Shown here: positions 9,709-18,525 of the stretch, one piece after another
How the letters are laid out: every line of letters begins with the position of its first letter
Position numbering within the stretch: the first letter of the stretch is position 1
Assembly (NCBI GenBank): GCA_003170135.1
Contig: PMZR01000098.1
Coordinates: 18,406-82,405, forward strand
DNA length: 64,000 nucleotides
Source: Acidobacteriota bacterium
GTDB taxonomy: Bacteria > Acidobacteriota > Vicinamibacteria > Vicinamibacterales > Fen-181
Direction: 5' to 3'
Position numbers and translations under genes: made by a program
The notes under the pieces: generated by a model
The model's database searches: none
What the model saw: only the letters and a program-made list of their open reading frames with translations
What the model was told of the DNA's origin: nothing

Positions 9709-11163
9709 CTACTTCCCTTCCAGTTCCCGCCGCAGCAGGTCGTTGACGACCTGCGGGTTCCCCTGGCCGCGCGTCGCCTTCATCACCTGGCCGACGAGGT
9801 ACCCGAACGTCTTCGTCCGGCCCGCGCGGTACTGCCCGACGGATCCGGGGTTCGACGCGAGCACGTCACGGATCGCCACCAGCAACGCGCGCTCGTCGCT
9901 GACCTGCGCCAGGCCGCCGGCGGCCACCACCGCTTCGGCGGTTGCGCCCGTCTCGCACATCGTCTGGAACACGTCCTTCGCCACCGATCCGCTGATGGTG
10001 CCGCGCTCCACGAGCGCGATCAACTCCGCCAGTCGCGTGGGATCGATGGGCATCTCGGTGACCGCCGTGCCCGTCTCCTTCAGCCTGCGCAGCACCTCGC
10101 CGAGGATCCAGTTGCTCGCCGCGCGCGCGTTGCGCACCCGGGCGGCCGTGGCTTCGAAATAGTCTCCCAGGGCGACCGACTGCGTCAGGATGTCCGCGTC
10201 GTACTCGGGCAGGTCGTATTGCGCGACGAGCCGGTGTTTGCGCGCTTCGGGCAGCTCGGGCAGCGCACGGCGGATCTCCTCGACGCGCTCGGCGGTGACC
10301 TCGAGCACCGGCAGGTCCGGCTCGGGAAAGTACCGGTAGTCGTGTGCTTCTTCCTTGCTGCGCATCGCGACGGTCCGGCCGGCCACGCTGTCCCAGAGCC
10401 GCGTCTCGTGCACGACCCGCTCGCCGGATTGCAGCAGCCCGATCTGCCGATCGATCTCGTACTCGAGCGCCTTCTGCAGGTACCGGAACGAATTCAGGTT
10501 CTTCAGCTCCGCCTTGGTCCCGAGCGCCTCGCTGCCTGCCGGACGCACCGAGACGTTCGCGTCGCACCGGAGGCTGCCCTCTTCCATGTTGCCGTCGTTG
10601 ACGCCAATCGCCAGGAGAATCGCGCGCAGCCGTTCAAAAAAGTCGGCGGCCTCGGCGGCCGACCGCAGGTCCGGTTGCGTCACGATCTCGAGCAGCGGCA
10701 CGCCGCTGCGATTGAAGTCCACGTAGGTTCGTGTCGGCGAGTCGGGAAACCCCTCGTGCAGCGATTTGCCGGCGTCCTCCTCGAGGTGCGCGCGAATGAG
10801 GCCGATACGCCGGACCGCTTTGCGGACCGAGTACTCCAGGTGGCCGCCGGTGGCGAGCGGATGGTCGTACTGCGAGATCTGGTAGCCCTTCGGCAGGTCC
10901 GGATAGAAGTAGTTCTTGCGCGCGAACACCGACCGCGCGGGCACCTCGCAGTTGAGCGCCAGCGCCGCCCGAATCCCGAAATCGACGGCCTTGCGGTTCA
11001 GGACCGGGAGCGCCCCGGGCAATCCGAGGCAGACCGGACACACGTGCGTGTTGGGACGGGCGCCGAACGCCGTGCTGCAGCCACAGAAGATCTTGCTCTC
11101 AGTGAGGAGCTGGGCGTGGATCTCGAGGCCGATGACGGGCTCGTAGATGGAGTCGCTGGTCAT
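9709..11163 (-). CDS. gatB: Asp-tRNA(Asn)/Glu-tRNA(Gln) amidotransferase subunit B
   Basis: YEPVIGLEIHAQLLTESKIFCGCSTAFGARPNTHVCPVCLGLPGALPVLN; RCDANVSVRP; C-terminal YqeY-like helical domain. Confidence 0.97.
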   Translation of the reverse strand: MTSDSIYEPVIGLEIHAQLLTESKIFCGCSTAFGARPNTHVCPVCLGLPGALPVLNRKAVDFGIRAALALNCEVPARSVFARKNYFYPDLPKGYQISQYDHPLATGGHLEYSVRKAVRRIGLIRAHLEEDAGKSLHEGFPDSPTRTYVDFNRSGVPLLEIVTQPDLRSAAEAADFFERLRAILLAIGVNDGNMEEGSLRCDANVSVRPAGSEALGTKAELKNLNSFRYLQKALEYEIDRQIGLLQSGERVVHETRLWDSVAGRTVAMRSKEEAHDYRYFPEPDLPVLEVTAERVEEIRRALPELPEARKHRLVAQYDLPEYDADILTQSVALGDYFEATAARVRNARAASNWILGEVLRRLKETGTAVTEMPIDPTRLAELIALVERGTISGSVAKDVFQTMCETGATAEAVVAAGGLAQVSDERALLVAIRDVLASNPGSVGQYRAGRTKTFGYLVGQVMKATRGQGNPQVVNDLLRRELEGK

Positions 11164-11189
11164 GGATCTTTGGACCAGCGATCAGTATA

Positions 11190-11236
11190 AGGCCTTGGGC
11201 CTTGGGCCTTGGGCCTTGGACTTTGGGCTTTGGGCT
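11190..11236. repeat. 7-bp-period repeat (GGGCCTT family)
   Basis: aggccttgggccttgggccttgggccttggactttgggctttgggctt, between pckA stop and gatB start. Confidence 0.85.
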
Positions 11237-11252
11237 TACGGCTCTCGGCCCG

Positions 11253-12848
11253 TCACACGTCCCGTGGCCCTGCCGCCTTGACCTCGGGCACGGCCTGATC
11301 GTCGAACGTCTTGAAGTTCTCGATGAACATGCGAGCCAGCCGGCGGGCCTGCTCGTCGTAGGCGGCATCGTTTGGCCACGTCGTGCGCGGACGCAGCAGC
11401 TGCGACGGCACACCGGGGCACGAGGACGGCACGAGCACGTTGAAGATCGGATCGGTGTCGTAGGCCACCGTATCGAGCGCCCCCGACAGCGCCGCCCGCA
11501 CCATCGCGCGGGTGTAAGCAATGGGCATCCGCGATCCGATGCCGTACGGGCCGCCGGTCCACCCGGTGTTCACGAGCCACGCCGTCACCTGGTGGCGCGC
11601 CATCATCTCGCCGAGCGCCCTCGAATACACGGTCGGGTGCAGCGGCAGGAACGGCGCGCCGAAACAGGTGCTGAACGTCGCCGTCGGTTCCGTGACGCCC
11701 TTCTCCGTGCCGGCCACCTTGGCCGTGTACCCCGAGAGGAAGTGATAGCGCGCGGCGGTCGGGCTGAGGCGCGAGATCGGCGGCAGCACACCGAACGCAT
11801 CGGCAGTCAGCAGGATGATGTTCGACGGGTGGCCGCCCTGGCCCGACCTCACGTAGTTGTCGATGAAGGACAGCGGGTAGGCGCCGCGCGTGTTCTCGGT
11901 GAGCGAATCGTCTTCCAGATCGAGCTGGCGGGTTGCCACGTCGATCGAGACGTTCTCGAGGACCGTGCCGAAGCGCCTGGTCGTCGAATAGATCTCCGGC
12001 TCGGCCTCCGGCGACAGGCGGATCAACTTCGCGTAGCATCCGCCCTCGAAATTGAACACGCCGAACTCGCTCCACCCGTGCTCGTCGTCGCCAATCAGGC
12101 GCCGCTCCGGATCGCTCGACAGCGTGGTCTTGCCGGTCCCCGACAGTCCGAAGAACAGCGCGACGTCTCCGCCCGCGCCGATGTTGGCGGAGCAATGCAT
12201 CGGGAGCACGCCGCGCGACGGCAGCAGGTAGTTGAGCACCGTGAAGACCGATTTCTTGATCTCGCCGGCGTAGCTCGTGCCGCCGATGAGGACCAGCCCT
12301 TTCGCAAAGTGCACGAGGATGAACACCTCGGACCTGGTGCCATGACGCTCCGGATCGGCATGGAAGCGCGGCGCATCGATGATCGTCAGGGCCGGCTTGT
12401 GCTCGTCGGGGTCCGCGGCCGCGTCCACGGGCAGCAGCATGTTGCGGATGAACAGGCTGTGCCAGGCGTACTCCGTGATGACGCGCACCGGGTAGCGGTA
12501 GCGCGGATCGGCGCACGCGTGGCAGTCCTGGACGAAGAGTTCCTTCCCCTGCAGGTACCGCAGCAGCATCCGGTGCACCTCGTCGAAGTGCGCCTCGTCG
12601 ATCCCGCGATTGACCTTGCCCCACCAGATGCGGTCCTCGCTCGATTTCTCGCGGACGATGAACTTGTCGCTGGCGGACCGGCCGGTGTGGTGGCCCGTGC
12701 GGCACACCAGCGCGCCGTCGGCGGCAATCAGCCCCTCGCGCCGCCGCGCAACTTCTTCATAGAGCGCAGGCGCGTTCAGGTTCCAGTTGACCCGCGCCGC
12801 GTTCACGATGCCATGGGACTCGAGCGCCGGCAGCACACGGGTACTCAT
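11253..12848 (-). CDS. pckA: Phosphoenolpyruvate carboxykinase (ATP)
   Basis: [60 protein letters not shown] at 12848 selected ([13 protein letters not shown]). Confidence 0.96.
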   Translation of the reverse strand: MSTRVLPALESHGIVNAARVNWNLNAPALYEEVARRREGLIAADGALVCRTGHHTGRSASDKFIVREKSSEDRIWWGKVNRGIDEAHFDEVHRMLLRYLQGKELFVQDCHACADPRYRYPVRVITEYAWHSLFIRNMLLPVDAAADPDEHKPALTIIDAPRFHADPERHGTRSEVFILVHFAKGLVLIGGTSYAGEIKKSVFTVLNYLLPSRGVLPMHCSANIGAGGDVALFFGLSGTGKTTLSSDPERRLIGDDEHGWSEFGVFNFEGGCYAKLIRLSPEAEPEIYSTTRRFGTVLENVSIDVATRQLDLEDDSLTENTRGAYPLSFIDNYVRSGQGGHPSNIILLTADAFGVLPPISRLSPTAARYHFLSGYTAKVAGTEKGVTEPTATFSTCFGAPFLPLHPTVYSRALGEMMARHQVTAWLVNTGWTGGPYGIGSRMPIAYTRAMVRAALSGALDTVAYDTDPIFNVLVPSSCPGVPSQLLRPRTTWPNDAAYDEQARRLARMFIENFKTFDDQAVPEVKAAGPRDV

Positions 12849-12866
12849 CGACGGACTCCTCCGCGA

Positions 12867-12907
12867 GTAGATTCGAATGTGTTCAGTTGTCCCAGATTCG
12901 ACTCTAC
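12867..12907. promoter_or_regulatory. Inverted repeat upstream of pckA
   Basis: GTAGATTCGAAT (12867-12878) and ATTCGACTCTAC (12896-12907), 11/12 complementary, 17-nt spacer, 18 nt from pckA ATG. Confidence 0.55.
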
Positions 12908-13154
12908 CGAGAGCCAACGGCGGAGTCAATGGAGCCACGCGCGGGCGCGTCAACCGGTAAAGCGCGGCCAATCCACGGCGTCTCGGGGCGGTTGCGGCCT
13001 CAGGCGGGCCACCTGCCGGCTGAACCAGCTCGGCGGGGTCTTCGTCAAAGGCTGTGATAAGGTATGTAAACGCCAGAGCCCGGAGCATCGTAACTTGATA
13101 TTAGGATTGGGACTACCCGAATCCCCGGACGCGTCCGTCCCCAACAGAGCCTTA

Positions 13155-13826
13155 ATGGCGGGACAGCCGGTGGTTACAACAGCTGAGCTTGCCACGGTTG
13201 GCGTCGCCGATCCTGCGCCAGGTCCATCGATTGAGTCGCGGACCGCAGGCGAGGTGAAGGCGCTCGTCTCCCGGGGCGCGCTGGCGGAAGCCCGCGAGCT
13301 CTTCGCGATCATCGTCGCCCGGCAGCAGCGCCGGGCGGTGCGGATCGCGTATCACTTTCTCAGGGACGCGGCCGACGCCGACGAGGCGGTGCAGGAAGCC
13401 TTCCTGAAGGTGTTCCTGCACATCGGGTCGTTCCAGGAGGATCTGCCGTTCGAGGTCTGGTTCACGCGGATTCTCATCAACGGCTGCCTCGACCGGCGAA
13501 AGGCCAAGCGGCGGCGTGAACGGTGGCTCCTCCCGGCGCAGAACACCACGGCCGAGGATCAGGGCCGCGTCGAGAGTGTCCCGGCGACGGCCGCCTCGCC
13601 GGAAGAGATGTTGCTCAGGAGCGAGCGGCGCGCGCAGGTGGCCGAGGCCATTGAACGTCTGCCCGACCGCCAGCGCACGGTCCTGCTCCTGTCGCTGTAC
13701 GACGAACGCTCGCCGCGCGAGGTGAGCGAATTGACCGGGATGAACCAATCGACGGTGCGTGTGCACCTGTTTCGCGCGGTGCGGAAGATGCGCACGCTTC
13801 TGGAGGGTACCCGTGAAAGCCGCTGA
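13155..13826 (+). CDS. ECF-type RNA polymerase sigma factor
   Basis: Region 2 (ADADEAVQEAFLKVFLHIGSFQ...FEVWFTRILINGCLDRRK) and region 4 (LPDRQRTVLLLSLYDERSPREVSELTGMNQSTVRVHLFRAVRKMR). Confidence 0.92.
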   Translation: MAGQPVVTTAELATVGVADPAPGPSIESRTAGEVKALVSRGALAEARELFAIIVARQQRRAVRIAYHFLRDAADADEAVQEAFLKVFLHIGSFQEDLPFEVWFTRILINGCLDRRKAKRRRERWLLPAQNTTAEDQGRVESVPATAASPEEMLLRSERRAQVAEAIERLPDRQRTVLLLSLYDERSPREVSELTGMNQSTVRVHLFRAVRKMRTLLEGTRESR

Positions 13827-14442
13827 TGGCCGTCATCTCCGTGACGATCAGATGATCGCCGTCTACATCGGTGCCGAGCCGCGGTTCGGCCGGCAAGATC
13901 ACAACCTGGGACACCTGCGTGGGTGCGCCAGGTGCGCGCAGCGCTACCAGGCGTTTGTCGACCAGATGACCGACGTGCGCGACGAGGCGACCGCCGAGGC
14001 GGACGCCATCTTCACGCCGGCCCGGCTGGAAGCGCAGCGATTGCAGATCCTCCATCGGCTCGAGCACGCCTCGCATCCCGCGCGCGTCATCCAGTTCCCG
14101 TCGCACGGCGTCCAGAACCTGTCCATCTTCACCGGGACGCAGGTGCGCCGCTGGATCGCGGCTGCGGCCGCGGCGGGGCTGTTCATCGGCCTCACGCTTG
14201 GCCGGATGTCCGACTTCGGCATGCCGGTCGTCAGCAGGGCCGGGCACGTCGCGGCGCCGGTGGCGCTCTCGCACGTCGTGATCCCGGCACGCACCGCGGT
14301 CGAGCCCAACGTGAACGAGGACGACATCTTCTCGCGGGCCGAGCAGGCGCAGGGCGCGATGCAGGTACCGGCCGAACTCGAAGCGCTCGGCGCCCTCACG
14401 CCCATTCGGGAAGCAGCACTGACTCTGCCGTCGGGGCGTTGA
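13813..14442 (+). CDS. Putative anti-sigma factor (HxxxCxxC, single TM)
   Basis: GTG start overlapping sigma gene end by 14 nt; GHLRGCARCAQRY zinc-binding-like motif, TM helix 'RRWIAAAAAAGLFIGLTLGRM'. Confidence 0.75.
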   Translation: MKAADGRHLRDDQMIAVYIGAEPRFGRQDHNLGHLRGCARCAQRYQAFVDQMTDVRDEATAEADAIFTPARLEAQRLQILHRLEHASHPARVIQFPSHGVQNLSIFTGTQVRRWIAAAAAAGLFIGLTLGRMSDFGMPVVSRAGHVAAPVALSHVVIPARTAVEPNVNEDDIFSRAEQAQGAMQVPAELEALGALTPIREAALTLPSGR

Positions 14443-14474
14443 CAACGTCCCGACGTTCGGCGGACAGTGAAGAC

Positions 14475-15686
14475 GTGGACTACGCCGCTGCGCCCCCGGG
14501 TGCTCCTCTTATCTTCCGCAAGGGTCTCGATCTGAAGGCCGCGGTCGCCGGCTCCCTGGTCGCCGATTACCACAGCGACTTGGTCGAACGCATCAAGGCC
14601 GGCGGTTTCCGTCACGACACCCCTTCCATCACGGTTCACCTGGCGCGCGAGTTCGGCTTCTGTTACGGGGTGGACCGGGCCGTCGACTACGCCTACCAGG
14701 CCCGGCTGCGCTTCCCCGCCCAGCAGGTCTACCTGACCGGCGAGATCATTCACAATCCGCTCGTCAACGACCGGTTGCGCGCGCTCGGGATCCGGTTTCT
14801 CAGCGATCCGGGCGCCACGCTGGGCGACCTCGAGGCCGGAGACGTCGTCATATTGCCGGCGTTCGGGGTGCCCATCGCGGTCCTGGTCGAACTCCAGCGC
14901 CGCGGCTGCACGCTGGTCGACACCACCTGCGGCTCGGTGTTGAACGTGTGGAAGACCGTCAAGCGCTACGCCCAGGACGCGTTCACCGCCATCATTCACG
15001 GCAAGGTCCACCACGAGGAGACGCAGGCCACCGCGTCGCAGGCGCTCCAGTACCCGGGCGGCCGCTACCTCGTCGTCCTCGATCGCGCACAGACAGCGGA
15101 GGTGTGCGACTACATTCGTCGCGGCGGGGACAAGGCCGCGTTTCTGCAGCGCTTCCGCCATGCCGCGTCCGACGGCTTCGATCCGGACGTGGATCTCGAT
15201 CGCATCGGCCTCGCGAACCAGACGACGATGCTCATGTCCGAGTCGCTGGCGATTGGCGAGCAGTTCCGGGATGCGATGCGCGAGCGGTACGGTGAGCAGG
15301 CGCTGGACGCCCATTTCAGGGCGTTCGAGACGATCTGCAGCGCCACGCAGGATCGGCAGGACGCGGTCGTGACGCTGCTCGACGCGCAGGCGCTCGATTT
15401 GATGATCGTGATTGGCGGCTACAACAGCAGCAACACCGGGAACCTGGCGCGGATCTGCGCCGCGCGGCTGCCCACCTACCACATCGCCGATGCCGGCTGC
15501 GTGGTGTCGGCCGTCGAGATCCGGCACCGGCCGATCGGCAGCCACGCCGAATCCACCACAGCGCACTGGCTTCCCGCGACCCGCCCGCTACGCGTCGGCG
15601 TGACCGCCGGCGCCTCCACCCCCGACATCATGGTCGGCGCGGTCATCGAGAAACTGGACGCGTTTGCGACCGCGACCGCACGCTGA
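14475..15686 (+). CDS. ispH: 4-hydroxy-3-methylbut-2-enyl diphosphate reductase, long form
   Basis: EFGFCYGVDRAVDYAY, LTGEIIHNPLVNDRL, DTTCGSVLNVWKTV, FETICSATQDRQDAV, GGYNSSNTGNLARI. Start GTG inferred. Confidence 0.92.
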   Translation: MDYAAAPPGAPLIFRKGLDLKAAVAGSLVADYHSDLVERIKAGGFRHDTPSITVHLAREFGFCYGVDRAVDYAYQARLRFPAQQVYLTGEIIHNPLVNDRLRALGIRFLSDPGATLGDLEAGDVVILPAFGVPIAVLVELQRRGCTLVDTTCGSVLNVWKTVKRYAQDAFTAIIHGKVHHEETQATASQALQYPGGRYLVVLDRAQTAEVCDYIRRGGDKAAFLQRFRHAASDGFDPDVDLDRIGLANQTTMLMSESLAIGEQFRDAMRERYGEQALDAHFRAFETICSATQDRQDAVVTLLDAQALDLMIVIGGYNSSNTGNLARICAARLPTYHIADAGCVVSAVEIRHRPIGSHAESTTAHWLPATRPLRVGVTAGASTPDIMVGAVIEKLDAFATATAR

Positions 15687-15689
15687 ACC

Positions 15690-15965
15690 TCACCGCTCGC
15701 CCTGCGATTCCGGCTCGAACTTCACCTTCAGGCGCTGGCCGACGTGGGTCTTCAGCCACTTTTGCAGGTCTGACCCCTGCTTGGTGACCACCATGGTGTC
15801 CTGACCGAACGAAAAGTAGCCCTCGTCGGCCTCCTGGTAGGTGGCACCGACCTGGGCTTCGACTTCCATTCTGTCGTTCTGGGCGACCAGGCGACCGGCG
15901 CCGACCAGGACGAGCACGAACACGACCCAGAACCCGATAGTGCGGCGCACGTGTTTTCTCCCCAT
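15690..15965 (-). CDS. Hypothetical secreted protein (91 aa)
   Basis: MGRKHVRRTIGFWVVFVLVLVGAGRLVAQNDRMEVEAQ...; signal-like N-terminus. Confidence 0.6.
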   Translation of the reverse strand: MGRKHVRRTIGFWVVFVLVLVGAGRLVAQNDRMEVEAQVGATYQEADEGYFSFGQDTMVVTKQGSDLQKWLKTHVGQRLKVKFEPESQGER

Positions 15966-16149
15966 GGGGTGGAGCCTGCCTCCCGCTCCGGTCGAGCCGG
16001 CTAACCTGGACACACCCGCCCGGAGTCCCAGCTTAGCAATTCGGATACCAGCCTCACCCACCTAGGCCCCGGGAACCGACCCATCCGCCCCACCTCGGGT
16101 AAACAGCCGCGTACCCATTGTCGTAAAAAGCCTAGAGACGCAAGACCAG

Positions 16150-16620
16150 ATGCAAGGGGCTCGCAAGACCATGTTTCGTGCAGTCATCGCCTTTCTTCTT
16201 TTCGTCGCATTGCCCGCCAGCGCCGGCGAACCCCAGCAGCCATTCAAGTGGTGGCAGGGCCAGCAAGCCAGGGAACTGGGGCTGACAGGCGAACAATCGA
16301 CCCGGATCGAGGCGATTCACCAGGCGGCGCTTCCACGGGTGCAGACCGCGATGGAAGACGTCGAGCATGCGCAACAGGAGTTGAGCAAGCTCATCGCTGG
16401 TGACAAAACGACCGAGATGGATGTCGTCCGCCAGCTGAACATTGTCCAGGCTGCCCGCAGCGAGGTCGACCGGCAGATGACGTTGATGTTGTTCCGATTT
16501 TACCGGGAGCTGAGTCCCGACCAGCGGCTCAAGGTGAAGGCTCTACGAGACCGGTGGCAGCACGAACGGCGTGACCGGCGAAGCGACCCCCCGCAACGAC
16601 CGGCACAAATTAAGAAATAG
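16150..16620 (+). CDS. Periplasmic Spy/CpxP-like LTxxQ helical protein
   Basis: Signal peptide; 'LGLTGEQSTRIEAIH', 'ELSPDQRLKVKALRDRW' helical repeats. Confidence 0.72.
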   Translation: MQGARKTMFRAVIAFLLFVALPASAGEPQQPFKWWQGQQARELGLTGEQSTRIEAIHQAALPRVQTAMEDVEHAQQELSKLIAGDKTTEMDVVRQLNIVQAARSEVDRQMTLMLFRFYRELSPDQRLKVKALRDRWQHERRDRRSDPPQRPAQIKK

Positions 16621-16705
16621 CTGATAAGATGCGCGGCGCCGGTTTGACGGCGCGTCCGACCCGTCCGGCCCTTTTCTCCCGAATCTCAGCAATTGGAGGG
16701 ATCCC

Positions 16706-18457
16706 GTGAAGACGTGTTCCAGTCTCCTCAGGCTGGCCTTGATCGTTCCCGTCATGGCCGTCCTGACGCCGACATCCACTCTCGTCGCGCAACAGCAGCA
16801 GAAGGCCTCCGACGCGCACGTGGCCGACCTGATGAAGGCGGCGCTCCTGCAGGTGACCGCCGGTCAGCCCGCGCAGGGCACGGGGCAGCAGGCGCAGGGT
16901 CCGGTCGTGGACCTGCGACTCGAGGAGGCTGTCACGCGCGCGATGGATCTGAACATCGACCTCGCGGTGGCGCGGCTCAACCCGCAGCTCCAGGACCTTT
17001 CGATCGCGCAGACGCGCGCCGCGTATGCCCCGACGTTGACATCGACGCTGGGTGATCAGAGTTCCAGTTCGATGTCGACCAACACGTTGTCGGGCGGGGG
17101 CGCGGGCGCCATCACGAGCAACCAGACCTACACCTACAACGGCGGCCTGACCCAGGTCCTCCCGTGGACGGGCGGCACCGCCAACCTCAGTTGGAACAAC
17201 AACCGGTTGTTCACCGACAGCAACAACTTCACGATCAACCCGACCTTCACGACCCGGTTCACGGCGCAGCTCACGCAGCCGCTGTGGCGAAACCTCAAGA
17301 TTGACGCCACGCGCAATTCGCTGTGGACGGGCCTCATCGGCCGCCAGATTGCGGATGTCACGCTGCGCGCCACCGTGGTCAACACCGAGGCCAGCACGCG
17401 AAACGCCTACTGGGATCTCGTGTACGCGGTGCAGAACCTGGAGATTCAGAAGCAGGCGCAGATTCTCGCCGACCAGCTCGTGAAGGACAACCAGGCGAAG
17501 GTCGAAATCGGCACGCTCGCGCCGCTCGATGTCGTGACGGCGCAGTCCGGCGCGGCCCAGGCCCGCCAGCGCGTCGTCGCCGCCGAACAGACCCGGCAGC
17601 AGAACGAGATCGCGCTCAAGCGCCTGATCGTCAGCAGCGCGCAGGATCCGCTCTGGACGTCGACGATCAATCCGACCAATCGCCCGGATCCGCCGCCACC
17701 GTCGGCGGACATGGATGTGAAGGCGATGATTGCGACGGCGCTCGCCAACGCGCTCGACAAGCGCACCGATCTCATCACCTCCCGCGAGACGCTCCGCCAG
17801 AGCGAGATCACGCTCAAGTACAACAAGAACCAGACGCTGCCCGACGCCAACCTGACGGCCTCCTATGGCACGCTGGGCACGGGAGGCGACGTGTACACGC
17901 GCTCGGGCGTCGTGGGCGGCACGCCGATCCTGGCCAAACCGGGTGGCTACGTCGACGCGTTGAGCATCCTCGGGAAAGCCCAGGTTCCGACCTGGGTCAT
18001 GCAGGTGCAGTTCTCCTATCCGATCGGCACCAGTGCGGCGGACGCCACCTACGCCCGCGCGAAGGTCCAGTACCAGCAGTCGCTGACCCAGTTGAAGTCG
18101 GTGGAGTTGCGCGTCGCGACCGACGTGACGCAGGCCGCCCTCAACGTGCAGAGCAACCTGCAGCAGGTGGAAACGGCGAGGGTCGCGCGCGAACTGGCGC
18201 AGAAGCAGCTCGAAGCCGAGCAGAGCAAGTTCGAGGTCGGCATGCAGACGAACTACTTCGTCGTGCAGGCGCAGCAGAACCTGGCGGCCGCGCAGGTGTC
18301 CGAGCTCCAGGCGCTCCTCAACTACCGCAAGTCGCTCGTCACGTTCCAGCAGGTGCAGGAAACCGGCAGCGCGACCGTGTCGTCGGTGTCGTCGGGCAGC
18401 AGTTCGTCGAGCAGTTCGTCGAGCAGTTCGTCGACCGGTTCGACGGGCGGCCAGTAA
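16706..18457 (+). CDS. TolC family outer membrane efflux protein
   Basis: Signal peptide, paired OEP-type coiled-coil domains; poly-Ser C-terminus. Confidence 0.9.
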   Translation: MKTCSSLLRLALIVPVMAVLTPTSTLVAQQQQKASDAHVADLMKAALLQVTAGQPAQGTGQQAQGPVVDLRLEEAVTRAMDLNIDLAVARLNPQLQDLSIAQTRAAYAPTLTSTLGDQSSSSMSTNTLSGGGAGAITSNQTYTYNGGLTQVLPWTGGTANLSWNNNRLFTDSNNFTINPTFTTRFTAQLTQPLWRNLKIDATRNSLWTGLIGRQIADVTLRATVVNTEASTRNAYWDLVYAVQNLEIQKQAQILADQLVKDNQAKVEIGTLAPLDVVTAQSGAAQARQRVVAAEQTRQQNEIALKRLIVSSAQDPLWTSTINPTNRPDPPPPSADMDVKAMIATALANALDKRTDLITSRETLRQSEITLKYNKNQTLPDANLTASYGTLGTGGDVYTRSGVVGGTPILAKPGGYVDALSILGKAQVPTWVMQVQFSYPIGTSAADATYARAKVQYQQSLTQLKSVELRVATDVTQAALNVQSNLQQVETARVARELAQKQLEAEQSKFEVGMQTNYFVVQAQQNLAAAQVSELQALLNYRKSLVTFQQVQETGSATVSSVSSGSSSSSSSSSSSSTGSTGGQ

Positions 18458-18525
18458 CCGCGGGCATTCACGATAGTTATTCCTTGCCCCCCTTTTGGCC
18501 GTTGTTGGTCTGAGGCACAACCGAG

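Noticed and set aside
11202-13154. N-terminal 650 aa of plus-strand ORF 11202..13826
   Set aside because: Antisense to pckA; only the C-terminal ECF sigma part from about 13155 is protein-like.
15966-16149. Possible structured RNA/riboswitch in the divergent intergenic region
   Set aside because: GC-rich with several short stems and a ccaggttagccgg string on the minus strand, but I could not match a known riboswitch core; needs a covariance-model search.
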